Origin: Pseudomonadales bacterium
GTDB lineage: Bacteria > Pseudomonadota > Gammaproteobacteria > Pseudomonadales > Azotimanducaceae
DNA length: 64,000 nt
NCBI GenBank assembly: GCA_028281005.1
Contig: JANQKS010000013.1
Coordinates: 1-64,000, forward strand
Direction of reading: 5' to 3'
Every line of letters starts with the position of its first letter. Position 1 is the stretch's first letter. The notes under the pieces were generated by a model. The model was given only the letters and a program-made list of their open reading frames with translations. It was not told where the DNA came from and made no database searches. Both the position numbers and the translations under genes were made by a program. Positions 26,896 to 36,121 of the stretch are shown in pieces.

Positions 26896-28107
26896 TTACT
26901 GCGCCGCTTTCTGCGCCGTCTTAACAATGTCGTTGGCCACGAGTCCCTGCAAATAGTCTTCCGCAAACCCTAACTCGCGCAGCACATCCAAGCTGTCTGC
27001 ACCCAGATCAGGTGCTCGACTCGGCGCTTTTTTCGGCGCCTCTTTGACATTGATGGGGCTGCCGATGGTGAGCTCGTAACCTTCTTCGGCGTCACCGGTT
27101 TCCACTACGATGCCGTTGGCGCGCAGTTGCTCATCGTTGAGGACATCCGCCATCGGTTGTACGTGGCTATAGGTCACCCCCGCGCGCTCAAGCCGCTCCC
27201 CCACTTCAGCAACGGTGAACTGACTGAAAGCTTCGTTCATGGCGGCGCGGAACTCAGCCCGGTGTTTCATCACCGCGCCGCCCGAGGCGAAACGTTCGTC
27301 CTGCAGCCAGGACTCACGGCCCAGGGCGGCCGCCAATTGCGGGTATTCACGGCCAATATTGATGAGCGCCAACACGACATACTCGCCGTCTTTACAGGGA
27401 TAGGCATCGGTAAACGGATTGGGCCAACCCTTGGCTTGGCGGTAAGTGCCAATGTTAGTGCCCGCCACGACCCCCTGCAGAGCCATACCGTTGGCCCACA
27501 CACCATTGGCCGCCAGCGAAGTGGATACAAAGCTGCCTTCGCCGGTCATCGCGCGGCGGTAGAGACCGGTCATGATGCAGCCGAACAAGGCGGTGGCGGT
27601 ACAATGGTCCCCCATCCCTGGGGCCATGGGTAACGGGTTTTGCCCAGGCTCACGAATGAACTCCATAATGCCGCTGCGTGCGTACCAGCCGGTGACATCA
27701 AAAGCGCGCCGGTCGGCTTCCGGGCCTTCCAAGCCATAGCCGCTGATGTGCGCGTATACCAAGCGCGGATTGATTTCCCGCAAACGTTCATAACCCACCT
27801 GGTACTTGTCCATTTGTGCTTTCAAGAAATTGGTGGTGAACACATCCGCCTTGGCTATGAGCTCATGCATCAGCTGTTGCCCTGCATCCTTGGTGAGATC
27901 CAGGGCCAGGCTTTTTTTGTTCCTAGAGGTGAGCAACCAGTGGTAAGAGATCGGGTAGTTTCCCACCAACAGCCGATAGCCATCACCGCTGGGCGGCTCA
28001 ATCTTGATGACGTTAGCGCCAAAGTCCGCAAGGATAGTGGACGCGCCCGGGCCAGCCAGGTAGGTGGCGGCATCGATGACGGTGATGTCTTCCAATAAGT
28101 GTTGCAT
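26896..28107 (-). CDS. Type III CoA-transferase (CaiB/BaiF family)
   Basis: ATG at 28107 follows GGGGGAG and starts the family pattern 'ITVIDAATYLAGPGASTILADFGANVIKIEPP'; a longer frame to 28257 would add 50 unrelated residues. 403 residues. Further motifs: 'NKKSLALDLTKDAGQQLMHEL', 'DVFTTNFLK', 'AHISGYGLEGPEADRRAFDV'. It transfers CoA between organic acids. Co-transcribed with the LLM oxidoreductase downstream and divergent from the hydrolase operon at 28261. Confidence 0.9.
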   Translation of the reverse strand: MQHLLEDITVIDAATYLAGPGASTILADFGANVIKIEPPSGDGYRLLVGNYPISYHWLLTSRNKKSLALDLTKDAGQQLMHELIAKADVFTTNFLKAQMDKYQVGYERLREINPRLVYAHISGYGLEGPEADRRAFDVTGWYARSGIMEFIREPGQNPLPMAPGMGDHCTATALFGCIMTGLYRRAMTGEGSFVSTSLAANGVWANGMALQGVVAGTNIGTYRQAKGWPNPFTDAYPCKDGEYVVLALINIGREYPQLAAALGRESWLQDERFASGGAVMKHRAEFRAAMNEAFSQFTVAEVGERLERAGVTYSHVQPMADVLNDEQLRANGIVVETGDAEEGYELTIGSPINVKEAPKKAPSRAPDLGADSLDVLRELGFAEDYLQGLVANDIVKTAQKAAQ

Positions 28108-28260
28108 AACTCCCCCAGTTAAATGTCGCTCGCCAAGACCATGCTGGTCTGCCACGGCTACAGGTGACTTCATTCGGCAAAATAGAACCGCGAAGTTAAC
28201 ACCGTTTAGCGGGCACATGGTAGGGTTAGCCGCTTCGACGACAAGCACAATCACCACCTC

Positions 28261-29205
28261 ATGTCTGATTTACCATTCTGGTTCGAACGCGCGTTAAACA
28301 CCCCATCTAGCAGTGGCGCGGTCACCGTGGCGGATGCCAATATCGTTTTTGAAACCTGGGGTGAGGTCGGCAAACCCGGCGTGATCCTCGTTCACGGCAG
28401 CAACGCCCACCTGGAATGGTGGCGTTTCACCGCACCCTTTTTGGCCGACAAGTTTCGTGTCGTGGCCTACGACATGTCCGGCAACGGCGACAGCGACTGG
28501 CGCGAACAGTACACCGGGGAAGTCCTTGCTGAAGAGGTGTGGGCGGTTGCCCAGGCCGCACAGCTCGGCCCACGGCCCTTCGTGGTGGGCCACAGTTTTG
28601 GCGGTTACGTGGCTTTAGAAGCCGGCCATCACTACAGCGCTGATCTGGGCGGCATACTGTTTATGGACTTCACCACCGCGCCGCCGGAGCAATTTTTGGA
28701 GTGGGGTTTGCGCGCGGAACGCGAGGGAGTAGAACCCGGGCGCAAACTGCGGGTATATGAAGACAAAGAGACCGCCATCGGCCGTTTCCGTTTTCTACCC
28801 GAACAACCCGGCGTGCACCCGGCGGTATTACGCCACCTGGCCGAATACGGTTTGAAACAGGTGGATGACGGCTGGACCTGGAAGTTTGACCCGTGTTTGT
28901 TCGACTATTTGGAAATGGGAGTGGCCCAACGGGACAAATACGCCGCGCTGAAATGTCGCAGCGCACTCATGCTAGGTGAGTTCAGCGAGGATGAAGGCGC
29001 GTTTTACGCCGATCACATGGCGGAGATCACCGGCGGCTTGCTGCCCATTATTACCCTCCCCGGCACCTACCATCACATGATGTTTGATGACCCCATGGCA
29101 GTCGCGATGGCCGTGAAGCTCCTGCTGTTAGAGTGGCACAAACAAGAACACCAGCAAGACTACGACAAACAGCTGGCGCTGCTGAGGAATACCGCTGATG
29201 ACTGA
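28261..29205 (+). CDS. Alpha/beta hydrolase
   Basis: 314 residues, no signal peptide. 'VILVHGSNAHLEWW' is the oxyanion region, 'GHSFGGYVALEAG' the nucleophile elbow (Ser about 112), and the His is likely in 'GTYHHMMFDDP'. Typical of haloalkane-dehalogenase or esterase-type folds. It starts a plus-strand operon and its stop overlaps the RraA-like gene by 8 bases. Confidence 0.85.
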   Translation: MSDLPFWFERALNTPSSSGAVTVADANIVFETWGEVGKPGVILVHGSNAHLEWWRFTAPFLADKFRVVAYDMSGNGDSDWREQYTGEVLAEEVWAVAQAAQLGPRPFVVGHSFGGYVALEAGHHYSADLGGILFMDFTTAPPEQFLEWGLRAEREGVEPGRKLRVYEDKETAIGRFRFLPEQPGVHPAVLRHLAEYGLKQVDDGWTWKFDPCLFDYLEMGVAQRDKYAALKCRSALMLGEFSEDEGAFYADHMAEITGGLLPIITLPGTYHHMMFDDPMAVAMAVKLLLLEWHKQEHQQDYDKQLALLRNTADD

Positions 29206-29905
29206 ACTCACCCCCGAATTGATGGCCGACTTGCAAACGATTGACACCCCCACGGTGTGCAACGCCTTGGAAATCCTTGTGCCGGAGCGGCGCGGATACG
29301 GTTTCACCACACATCCGCTGGTGTGCACCCGTCCGGAATTACCACCGATGGTGGGCATTGCCCGCACCGCTTCGATACGCTCAGCACACCCTTCACATTT
29401 AAAAGGCCAAGCCGCGCGGGACATGAACGACGGCTACTACGCCTATGTCGATGCAGGCCCCAAGCCCAGCATCATGGTGATCCAGGACCTCGACGACCAC
29501 CAGCGCGGTTACGGCTCCTGGTGGGGAGAGGTGAATTCCAATGTTCACAAGGGCCTTGGCGCGTTAGGGGTCATCACCGACGGCAGCGTGCGCGATCTAC
29601 CGGACATAGCGCCTGGATTTCAGATGATGGCGGACCGTGTCGGTCCGTCGCATGCCTTCGTCCATGTGGTGGGCTTTGGCCAACCTGTTACGGTCGCCGG
29701 TATGCGGGTCACCAGCGGCGAATTGATCCATGCGGATCAGCACGGCGCCGTGGTCATTCCGTGGGCGGCGGCAGACCAAGTGTTAGACGCCGCCAAACAG
29801 ATTGCCGCCGGCGAAGCGGTAATCATCGAGGCTGCGCAACAGTCTGGGTTTAACATCGACAGGCTACGCCAAGCCTGGGGTGATGCGGCTGAGGTGAAAC
29901 ACTGA
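29198..29905 (+). CDS. RraA-like / HMG-aldolase family protein
   Basis: 235 residues with 'TIDTPTVCNALE' at the start, 'DDHQRGYGSWWGEVNSNVHKGLGALGVITDGSVRDLPDI' in the centre and 'VHVVGFGQPVTVAGMRVTSGELIHADQHGAVVIP' near the end. These match the RraA family; the Gly-rich and 'DGSVRD' and 'H.D..G....P' parts form the metal and substrate site of the 4-hydroxy-4-methyl-2-oxoglutarate aldolases. With a hydrolase just upstream, catabolic aldolase activity is likelier than RNase E inhibition. Stop TGA at 29903-29905. Confidence 0.85.
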   Translation: MTELTPELMADLQTIDTPTVCNALEILVPERRGYGFTTHPLVCTRPELPPMVGIARTASIRSAHPSHLKGQAARDMNDGYYAYVDAGPKPSIMVIQDLDDHQRGYGSWWGEVNSNVHKGLGALGVITDGSVRDLPDIAPGFQMMADRVGPSHAFVHVVGFGQPVTVAGMRVTSGELIHADQHGAVVIPWAAADQVLDAAKQIAAGEAVIIEAAQQSGFNIDRLRQAWGDAAEVKH

Positions 29906-30300
29906 CCCAATCTTCTAACATTCGAGCGCAATACCACTTTCGTCAGACCGACCAAGATGTGCTGATTTGGGATGTTCGTCGTCTCATAAAGCTGAGCCAG
30001 ACGCTGCCGATCCAACAAGTGGATCCGCGCCAGTTTGCCGAACTTGAGGAAAACCACTGGTACGCCCACGGCGAACAGTTACCTACCCCGGACAGCATCC
30101 TCAAACACATGGTCCTGATCGACGCCTGCGACATAAAGCACCCTATTATTCTCGATGCTAACGGTCGCATTATGGATGGCATGCACCGCATCTGCAAAGC
30201 AGTAAAATACGGCATACCCTCCATTCCAGCGGTACAATTTGAAACAGACCCGGAGCCTGACTACGTCAACCTCAAACCCGAGGAGTTGCCTTATGACTGA
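29902..30300 (+). CDS. ParB-like (DGxHR) protein of unknown function
   Basis: The coding pattern ('SNIRAQYHFRQTDQDVLIWD', 'VRRLIKLSQTLP') continues upstream of the first conventional start, GTG 29959. In this frame a stop ends at 29892, so the possible start is CTG 29902 or another unusual codon. Later pieces are 'HPIILDANGRIMDGMHRICKAVKYG', like the nucleotide-binding 'DG.HR' motif of ParB/sulfiredoxin folds, and 'VQFETDPEPDY'. Length about 130. It overlaps the RraA stop, suggesting coupling. Function unknown. Confidence 0.6.
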   Translation: MTQSSNIRAQYHFRQTDQDVLIWDVRRLIKLSQTLPIQQVDPRQFAELEENHWYAHGEQLPTPDSILKHMVLIDACDIKHPIILDANGRIMDGMHRICKAVKYGIPSIPAVQFETDPEPDYVNLKPEELPYD

Positions 30301-30350
30301 AGCCAATCCCCTATCTCACCTAACCCGCCTAGCCATCACTTACTGCAGAA
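30293..30350 (+). pseudogene. Start of a truncated gene
   Basis: ATG 30293 overlaps the previous stop (ATGA) and begins 'MTEANPLSHLTRLAITYC'. The frame then runs into the opposite-strand beta-lactamase-fold gene, whose end is at 30351. This looks like the beginning of a fourth operon gene cut by rearrangement. No family recognised. Confidence 0.25.
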
Positions 30351-31679
30351 CTACTCAACTCGAGACATCAGGTACTTTGCCACGGCTTCGTATGCCGGCA
30401 GGGAGGTCGGATCAATATCGGCATTCTTGGCCGTTGGAAACGATGCAAAGCGCACTAAAACCATGTCCGCAACGGGGTCAACGTAAACGGTCTGGCCGTG
30501 CACACCGCGCGCAGCGAAAGCACCATGCTGATTGTGAAACAACCACCACATGGACCGGTAGCTGCCGCCCCGTAGAGAATCGTAACCAGCCTTTGCGAAC
30601 TTAGCTCGGTCTCCACCGGCGCGAATACTGGTCGTGACCTCGGCTGGAAACAAGCGCTCGTCATTAATCACGCCTTGATTAAGCATGAGCAGGCCGATTC
30701 GACCCAAATCGCGTAGCCCCGCGCTCAAGCCGCCACCCGCGAATGGTGCGCCCTTGCCGTCCACAGTCATGTATGCATCCTGCTCCGCGCCCATGCGACT
30801 CCAGATTCGTTCAGAAAGCAGTTCCGTGACCTCCTCACCTGTAACGCGCGATATGATCCAGCCGAGCACATCCGTGTTTACCGTTTTGTAGGCAAACCGC
30901 GCGCCGTGGGCACCGGCTGGGCGCACGGTCTGCAAGTATTCAAAATAGCCATCCGGCCCGACATACCCCGCGGGTTTGGGCATAGGGCTGGCGGCGGCGC
31001 TGTACAGCCAGACATCAGCCTCGGGATCGGCATAGTCTTCGCTGAAATCCAGGCCGGTGGTCATGTCCATAACTTGCCGGACAGTGGCGTCACCAAATGC
31101 GCTGTCGCTAAGCTCAGGAATAATCGACGCGACCAGTACGCTGTCATCCAGCGCCCCTTCAACAATCAGAATCTCAGCCAGTAGACCGGTAATCGACTTG
31201 GTCATTGACATAGCGCCGTGCTGGCCGGTCTCGTCGAGACAACCGAAATAACGTTCGTACACGATCTTTCCCTGGTGGATGATCAAAACACCGTCGGTGA
31301 AGTTGGCGGTTAGCGACTCCTTCCACGTCATGCTGTCGTTTCCGCCAAGAGGTGTGAACGAAACGGCATCAATGCCCGTATCGAGGGCGTACGGCATCGG
31401 TACAGGCGCCTCCAGCCCACGGCTGACCTGCTCGGTGGGTAAAAATTCTCGCAGGTGACACACCGACCATCGCAACTTTGGAAAACTGAAATAGTTGGAA
31501 TCAGGCTGTGTAATCAGTTTTTCGGGCGGAGGTGGAAAGCCTCGCATCCAACCCAGGACGCTCGGATCTGTTGCCGAGGCGGTCTCGGGCGACATGCGGC
31601 CTTCCGAATCGGCTCTGGCCGTCATGGCTAACATCATGGCGCCTGTCGTAAGTACGCCGCCAACGAGGAGGAATCTCAA
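30351..31679 (-). CDS. Exported serine hydrolase, beta-lactamase (class C-like) fold
   Basis: 442 residues with an N-terminal signal ('FLLVGGVLTTGAMMLAMTARA'). Ser158-x-x-Lys161 in 'AMSMTKSITG' is the nucleophile motif; Tyr264 in 'FAYKTVNTDVLG' is the second box and 'VHGQTVYV' the third. Such proteins are esterases or amide hydrolases, rarely true beta-lactamases. Start TTG at 31679 keeps the signal peptide; a stop lies a few codons upstream and no ATG fits. It is on the opposite strand to the operon it cuts (30293). Confidence 0.85.
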   Translation of the reverse strand: MRFLLVGGVLTTGAMMLAMTARADSEGRMSPETASATDPSVLGWMRGFPPPPEKLITQPDSNYFSFPKLRWSVCHLREFLPTEQVSRGLEAPVPMPYALDTGIDAVSFTPLGGNDSMTWKESLTANFTDGVLIIHQGKIVYERYFGCLDETGQHGAMSMTKSITGLLAEILIVEGALDDSVLVASIIPELSDSAFGDATVRQVMDMTTGLDFSEDYADPEADVWLYSAAASPMPKPAGYVGPDGYFEYLQTVRPAGAHGARFAYKTVNTDVLGWIISRVTGEEVTELLSERIWSRMGAEQDAYMTVDGKGAPFAGGGLSAGLRDLGRIGLLMLNQGVINDERLFPAEVTTSIRAGGDRAKFAKAGYDSLRGGSYRSMWWLFHNQHGAFAARGVHGQTVYVDPVADMVLVRFASFPTAKNADIDPTSLPAYEAVAKYLMSRVE

Positions 31680-31782
31680 GAAATTCTTGCTCTAAATAAC
31701 GTATTGTCAGTTAACGCCATGTGGGGTGAAGACCGCGTCAAGACCGATCAAAGTCACATCGTCTGAACGCTCTAGCTGTGAG

Positions 31783-33105
31783 TCAGGGAGAGCCTCTCGC
31801 GCTGTCCAATCGCATAACAATCTCGGTGTGCCGCTGCTCATCGAGACTGTAGATTTTTGTCAACACAATGAGCACCAGCATGATGCCGATGGGTACCAAG
31901 GTGAGAACGGCGTGGATCGCATCCAGCGCCTGTGGCGTCTGCGGTTGGTTGGCGACATAACCTGCCATCCCCAAAATAAAAGCCACCCCTGCCCCGCCAA
32001 TGGTCTTAGCGAGCTTCTGGAAAAAACTGGCAGTAGCGTAAATGGCGCCATCGGCGCGTACACCGTGTTTCAATTCGGCATATTCCACGGTGTCTGGGAT
32101 CATTGCCCACCCCAGGACCGCAACGGGTGTACCCCCTAGCGCAATCAAACACCCCCAGACAAACAACGGCACGATGGCATCGTAGGGTGTGAAGTAAAAA
32201 CCAATGCAGGCCACGATGGTCAGGTAGGCGCCCAGGCGGGTAGCGCCCGCTTTACCGAAACGATCGGACAAACTGGGCACCAGCCAGATACCTACAAGCA
32301 TGCACCCTAAGGTCACGCCGAAGAACCAGGCGATGAGGCTGGGATCCCCGACGTTGTACATGAAGAAATAGGCGGTGGTGGTTTGGCGTACGGTAAAGCT
32401 CAACATGCCGCAGCTGAAGATGCCGATCACCACCAACAGCGGCCGGTTAAAGGTGATGGCGCGTAGGCTATCGCGTAAAGAAATTTTCTCCTTTTTCGGC
32501 TGCACTACTTCGTCGGTGGCAGCAAACGACACCCATAACAACTGGGTGGCCACCACTGCAAACAGCACCATCAACATTTGGAAGCCAAATGCTTCGTCGT
32601 CAAACAAGGAGACAAACGGCATGGTGCCGACGGACACCAAAAACCCGCCGCCAAATGCACAGCCAATGCGGTAAGTGGATAAGCGTGTGCGCGCCTGATA
32701 CTCATCGGTGAGAGAAGCCGTTAGCGTGGCGTATGGAATGGTCACCACCGTGTAGATCAGACCAAAGAGAATGTAGGTGGTATAGGCCCACACCAGTTTG
32801 CCGCCGGGTGCGAGGTCCGGCACGGTAAACGTCAGCACCGTAATGACACCTAATGGAATGGCGCCAAACAACAAATACGGGCGCATCCTGCCCCACCGCG
32901 TGCGGGTGCGTTCTGCCAGCGCACCCATGAGCGGGTCGGTGATGGCGTCGATAAAACGCGCCACAGCAAAGACACCACCCGCCGCCACGGCGCTTAAACC
33001 CATAACGTCGGTATAAAAGTACAGCAGGTAGGTCATCACGGAGATGAAGTAGAGATTGATGCCAAAATCGCCAACCGCATAACCTGCAGCGGTTTTTAAG
33101 TTCAT
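31783..33105 (-). CDS. GPH/MFS cation symporter
   Basis: 440 residues, about 12 membrane segments. The start 'KTAAGYAVGDFGINLYFISVMTYLLYFYTDVMGL' and loop 'DAITDPLMGALAERTRTRWGRMRPYLLFG' identify the glycoside-pentoside-hexuronide:cation symporter group. 'MIPDTVEYAELKHGVRADG' is the late conserved loop. Imports a sugar, glycoside or other organic anion with a cation. It overlaps the CoA-transferase gene by 4 bases; with the amidohydrolase upstream it may supply that pathway. Confidence 0.9.
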   Translation of the reverse strand: MNLKTAAGYAVGDFGINLYFISVMTYLLYFYTDVMGLSAVAAGGVFAVARFIDAITDPLMGALAERTRTRWGRMRPYLLFGAIPLGVITVLTFTVPDLAPGGKLVWAYTTYILFGLIYTVVTIPYATLTASLTDEYQARTRLSTYRIGCAFGGGFLVSVGTMPFVSLFDDEAFGFQMLMVLFAVVATQLLWVSFAATDEVVQPKKEKISLRDSLRAITFNRPLLVVIGIFSCGMLSFTVRQTTTAYFFMYNVGDPSLIAWFFGVTLGCMLVGIWLVPSLSDRFGKAGATRLGAYLTIVACIGFYFTPYDAIVPLFVWGCLIALGGTPVAVLGWAMIPDTVEYAELKHGVRADGAIYATASFFQKLAKTIGGAGVAFILGMAGYVANQPQTPQALDAIHAVLTLVPIGIMLVLIVLTKIYSLDEQRHTEIVMRLDSARGSP

Positions 33106-34286
33106 TCGGCTATGACACCCGCGGCCAGCAGCGACTCAATGCGGTCGTTGGTAACCCCCAGACCTGCCAGCACGTCACGGGAATCTTGCCCCGTGTCCGG
33201 CGCCGCGCGGTCGAAGCGTTCCGACTGGGGAAAACGCGACAGATTAATGGGTGAGCGCACCAGATTGACATCCCCCATCTCCGCGTGGGGCGCAGCTTTG
33301 GCCATCTTGAGGAATTTCACCTGCTCATCTTCAAACGCTTCGCCGATGTTGTTGATGGGCCCGCACGGCACACCCGCGGCGTTGAGTTTTTCCACCAGCT
33401 GAGCCACGCTGAACTGACGTGTCACCGTGGTCATGTCGCGCTTGTTTTGTTCACGGCGTTGAATGCGGTCTTTGGATGATTGATAGTCCGGGTGGGTACG
33501 CAGCGCATCCGCACCTAGGGCATCGCAAAAACGTTGCCACATCACTTCACCGAACGCGGCAATGTTGACGTAGCCGTCTTTGGCTTCAAAGGTGCCCATG
33601 GGTACTTGGGTAGGATGATCATTCCCCTGGGGTTCAGCCACCTCCCCTTTCATGGTGTAGCGTGCACCTTGAAAATCCAGCTTACACATCATCGCTTCAA
33701 GCAATGACGTGTGTACCCATTGGCCTTCTCCAGTGCGCTCACGGTGCAGCAGCGCCATGAGAATACCTTGCCCGAGGAACATCCCCGCCGAGGTATCACT
33801 GATGGCCACCCCCACGCGCATGGGTGGGCCGTTGGGTTCGCCGGTGACACTCATTAAGCCGCTCATCCCCTGGATAATCTGATCCACACCCGGACGCGTG
33901 GCATAGGGGCCATCTTGTCCGAAGCCGGAAATGCTGGCGTAGATAATGGCAGGATTAATCGCCTTGATGGTCTCGTAGTCCACACCAAGCCGGTATTTCA
34001 CGTCGCTGCGGAAATTTTCAACAATCACATCCGCGCTGGCGGCTAATTCATGAAACAAAGCCTGGCCGGCTTCCAGTTTGAGGTTGATGGCCAGCGAGTG
34101 TTTGTTGCGATGCAGGTTCTGTTCGTCCGGGCCATGCCGACCGCCGGTGGCGGAGCGCCCACCGCTGCGCGGGGGCTCAATTTTGATGACCTTGGCGCCC
34201 CAATCCGCCAATAGGCGCACCGCCGTTGGACCTGCCCTGGCAATGGTCAGATCCAGCACGGTGATGTGCTCGAGCGGGCCGTTCAC
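33102..34286 (-). CDS. Type III CoA-transferase (CaiB/BaiF family)
   Basis: 394 residues, GTG start 2 bases after the amidohydrolase stop. Signature 'ITVLDLTIARAGPTAVRLLADWGAKVIKIEPP', 'NKHSLAINLKLEAGQALFHEL', 'DVIVENFRSDVKYRLGVD', 'ISGFGQDGPYATRPGVDQII'. The middle member of a three-gene operon (amidohydrolase, CoA-transferase, symporter). Probable role: activate the acid released by the amidohydrolase. Substrate not known. Confidence 0.9.
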   Translation of the reverse strand: MNGPLEHITVLDLTIARAGPTAVRLLADWGAKVIKIEPPRSGGRSATGGRHGPDEQNLHRNKHSLAINLKLEAGQALFHELAASADVIVENFRSDVKYRLGVDYETIKAINPAIIYASISGFGQDGPYATRPGVDQIIQGMSGLMSVTGEPNGPPMRVGVAISDTSAGMFLGQGILMALLHRERTGEGQWVHTSLLEAMMCKLDFQGARYTMKGEVAEPQGNDHPTQVPMGTFEAKDGYVNIAAFGEVMWQRFCDALGADALRTHPDYQSSKDRIQRREQNKRDMTTVTRQFSVAQLVEKLNAAGVPCGPINNIGEAFEDEQVKFLKMAKAAPHAEMGDVNLVRSPINLSRFPQSERFDRAAPDTGQDSRDVLAGLGVTNDRIESLLAAGVIAE

Positions 34287-34288
34287 TC

Positions 34289-35989
34289 TTACGGCCGGAC
34301 GAGTCGTCCAGGTAGTGCGTCGGTGGCTTCGCCGTTCTCATAGGTCACTTCGCCGGAGACGATGGTGGCCAGATAGCCGTCGGCTTTTTGCTGCAAACGT
34401 GCGCCGCCCAAAGGCAGATCGTGCACAATCTCCGGCACGCGCACGCGCAAGTTGTCGAAGTCGATGACGTTGATGTCCGCTTTCATACCCGGCTCCAGCG
34501 TACCGCGGTCAGGCAAGTCGACTGCCCTGGCAGTATCGTGGGTTTGGCTCTTCACCAAAGTCGGTAAATCAATCTGCTCGCCACGGGTGCGATCGCGACC
34601 CCAATGGGTAAACAAGGTGGTGATGAAACTGGCATCACAAATGGTGCCGACGTGAGCGCCACCGTCGCCCAGGCCCATGACCGTATTTTGGTGCAAGATC
34701 ATTTCTCGACAGCAGTCGAGGTTGTTATCGGCGTAGTTGGCAAACGGCATGAACAAGATGTTTTTGCCTTCATTGCCCAGCAGTTGATCGTAGATAAACG
34801 CCCACACGTCTTGGCCGTGTCGTTGGGCTTGGGCAGCGAGGCTATCAGCGGGATCCGGCTCATAATTCGGCGGATCGGTCAGCAGCCACAGTTTGCGGCC
34901 TTCGTCCATCATCTTATACAGCCGCTCAAATCCTTTGCCTGGTGCTTCCGCCAATATACGCTCGCGGCGCGCCGGGTCTCGTAACGCCGCCACCTGCTCC
35001 CCGAGGGACAACTGGCCGGTCTCAGTGAACGAAGGCCGCGCACTGAAGGGTGACAGCGTAGTCGTCAGCCCCAGCAATACACCAATGGGGCGGGGTGCCA
35101 CTTGGCCACGCATCACCAGGCCGGAGGCGTTGGCTTGCTCGATGTGCGCCAGGATTTTCTTCCATCCGTTCGGGCTCAAACCTTGTGCCAGCGAAATCGA
35201 CATGGGCCGTCCAGACTCCGCCACCATATTACGCAGCAAACCAAATTCATCTTCTAAGTCATTGAAATCGGATATAAATTCCAGCACACCACGACCGGCA
35301 TCTTTTAACCCCTGGGCCACGCCAATCAGCTCATCGGCTTCTGCTTGCAACGAGGGTGTAGGCTCACCGCGGGAGCTGCGGTGATTCAACGTTCGCGAGC
35401 TGGTGAACCCCAAAGCCCCCGCGTCCATGGCCTGGCGGGTAAGCTGGCGCATGATGGCAATGTCCTCGGCGTTGGCCGGCTCGCGGTCGGCGCCGCGTTG
35501 GCCCATGACATACACGCGCAACGCCGCGTGCGGTAGCTGCGCGCCGATGTCCATATCAAACTGGCGCTGACTCAAGAAATCCATGTATTCAGGAAACGAT
35601 TCCCAGCTCCAGGGTAAGCCCTCGTGCAAGGCGACGCCGGGAATGTCTTCCACCCCTTCCATTAACTCGATCAAAACGTCGTGGTCCGCCGGCCTGACCG
35701 GCGCAAAACCTACGCCGCAATTGCCCATGACGGCGGTGGTCACGCCATGGTGGCTGGAAGGTGACATGCGGTTCGCCCATGTGGCTTGCCCATCGTAGTG
35801 GGTATGTATGTCGACAAAACCGGGTGTTACCAAGGCGCCATCCGCATTGATTTCACGCGTGGCACTGCCGCTAATCTGCCCAACTTCGGCAATCTCGCCG
35901 TTGGCCACACCCACATCAGCATGCTGTGCCGCCGCACCGGTACCGTCTAAAACCGTACCGCCCCGTATGATCAGATCAAACTTGCTCAT
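34289..35989 (-). CDS. D-aminoacylase-like amidohydrolase
   Basis: 566 residues. 'DLIIRGGTVLDGTG' and 'VTPGFVDIHTHYDGQATW' start the metal-dependent TIM-barrel amidohydrolase; 'TTAVMGNCGVGFAPV', 'MGLGDGGAHVGTICDASFITTLFTHWGRD' and 'DLPDRGTLEPGMKADINVIDFD' follow. This is the N-acyl-D-amino-acid deacylase group. AAGGGG precedes the ATG. First gene of the operon with the CoA-transferase and symporter, so a D-amino-acid-like or amide substrate may be imported, deacylated and CoA-activated. Confidence 0.87.
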   Translation of the reverse strand: MSKFDLIIRGGTVLDGTGAAAQHADVGVANGEIAEVGQISGSATREINADGALVTPGFVDIHTHYDGQATWANRMSPSSHHGVTTAVMGNCGVGFAPVRPADHDVLIELMEGVEDIPGVALHEGLPWSWESFPEYMDFLSQRQFDMDIGAQLPHAALRVYVMGQRGADREPANAEDIAIMRQLTRQAMDAGALGFTSSRTLNHRSSRGEPTPSLQAEADELIGVAQGLKDAGRGVLEFISDFNDLEDEFGLLRNMVAESGRPMSISLAQGLSPNGWKKILAHIEQANASGLVMRGQVAPRPIGVLLGLTTTLSPFSARPSFTETGQLSLGEQVAALRDPARRERILAEAPGKGFERLYKMMDEGRKLWLLTDPPNYEPDPADSLAAQAQRHGQDVWAFIYDQLLGNEGKNILFMPFANYADNNLDCCREMILHQNTVMGLGDGGAHVGTICDASFITTLFTHWGRDRTRGEQIDLPTLVKSQTHDTARAVDLPDRGTLEPGMKADINVIDFDNLRVRVPEIVHDLPLGGARLQQKADGYLATIVSGEVTYENGEATDALPGRLVRP

Positions 35990-36121
35990 TTAATTTCCCC
36001 TTACGTCTGCCCGCCGACGTGATTGACAACCCCAAGAAACTACCACAACTCCCCGCCGCCGCTGAAGGTGTTCGAGTAAAAAAATGGTACAGTCTCGCTG
36101 CATTGGATTTACAGGTGGGAC

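Noticed and set aside
30239-30604. 121-residue plus frame running into the beta-lactamase-fold gene
   Set aside because: Only the first 19 codons after 30293 look like a gene; the rest is antisense to a clear serine hydrolase.
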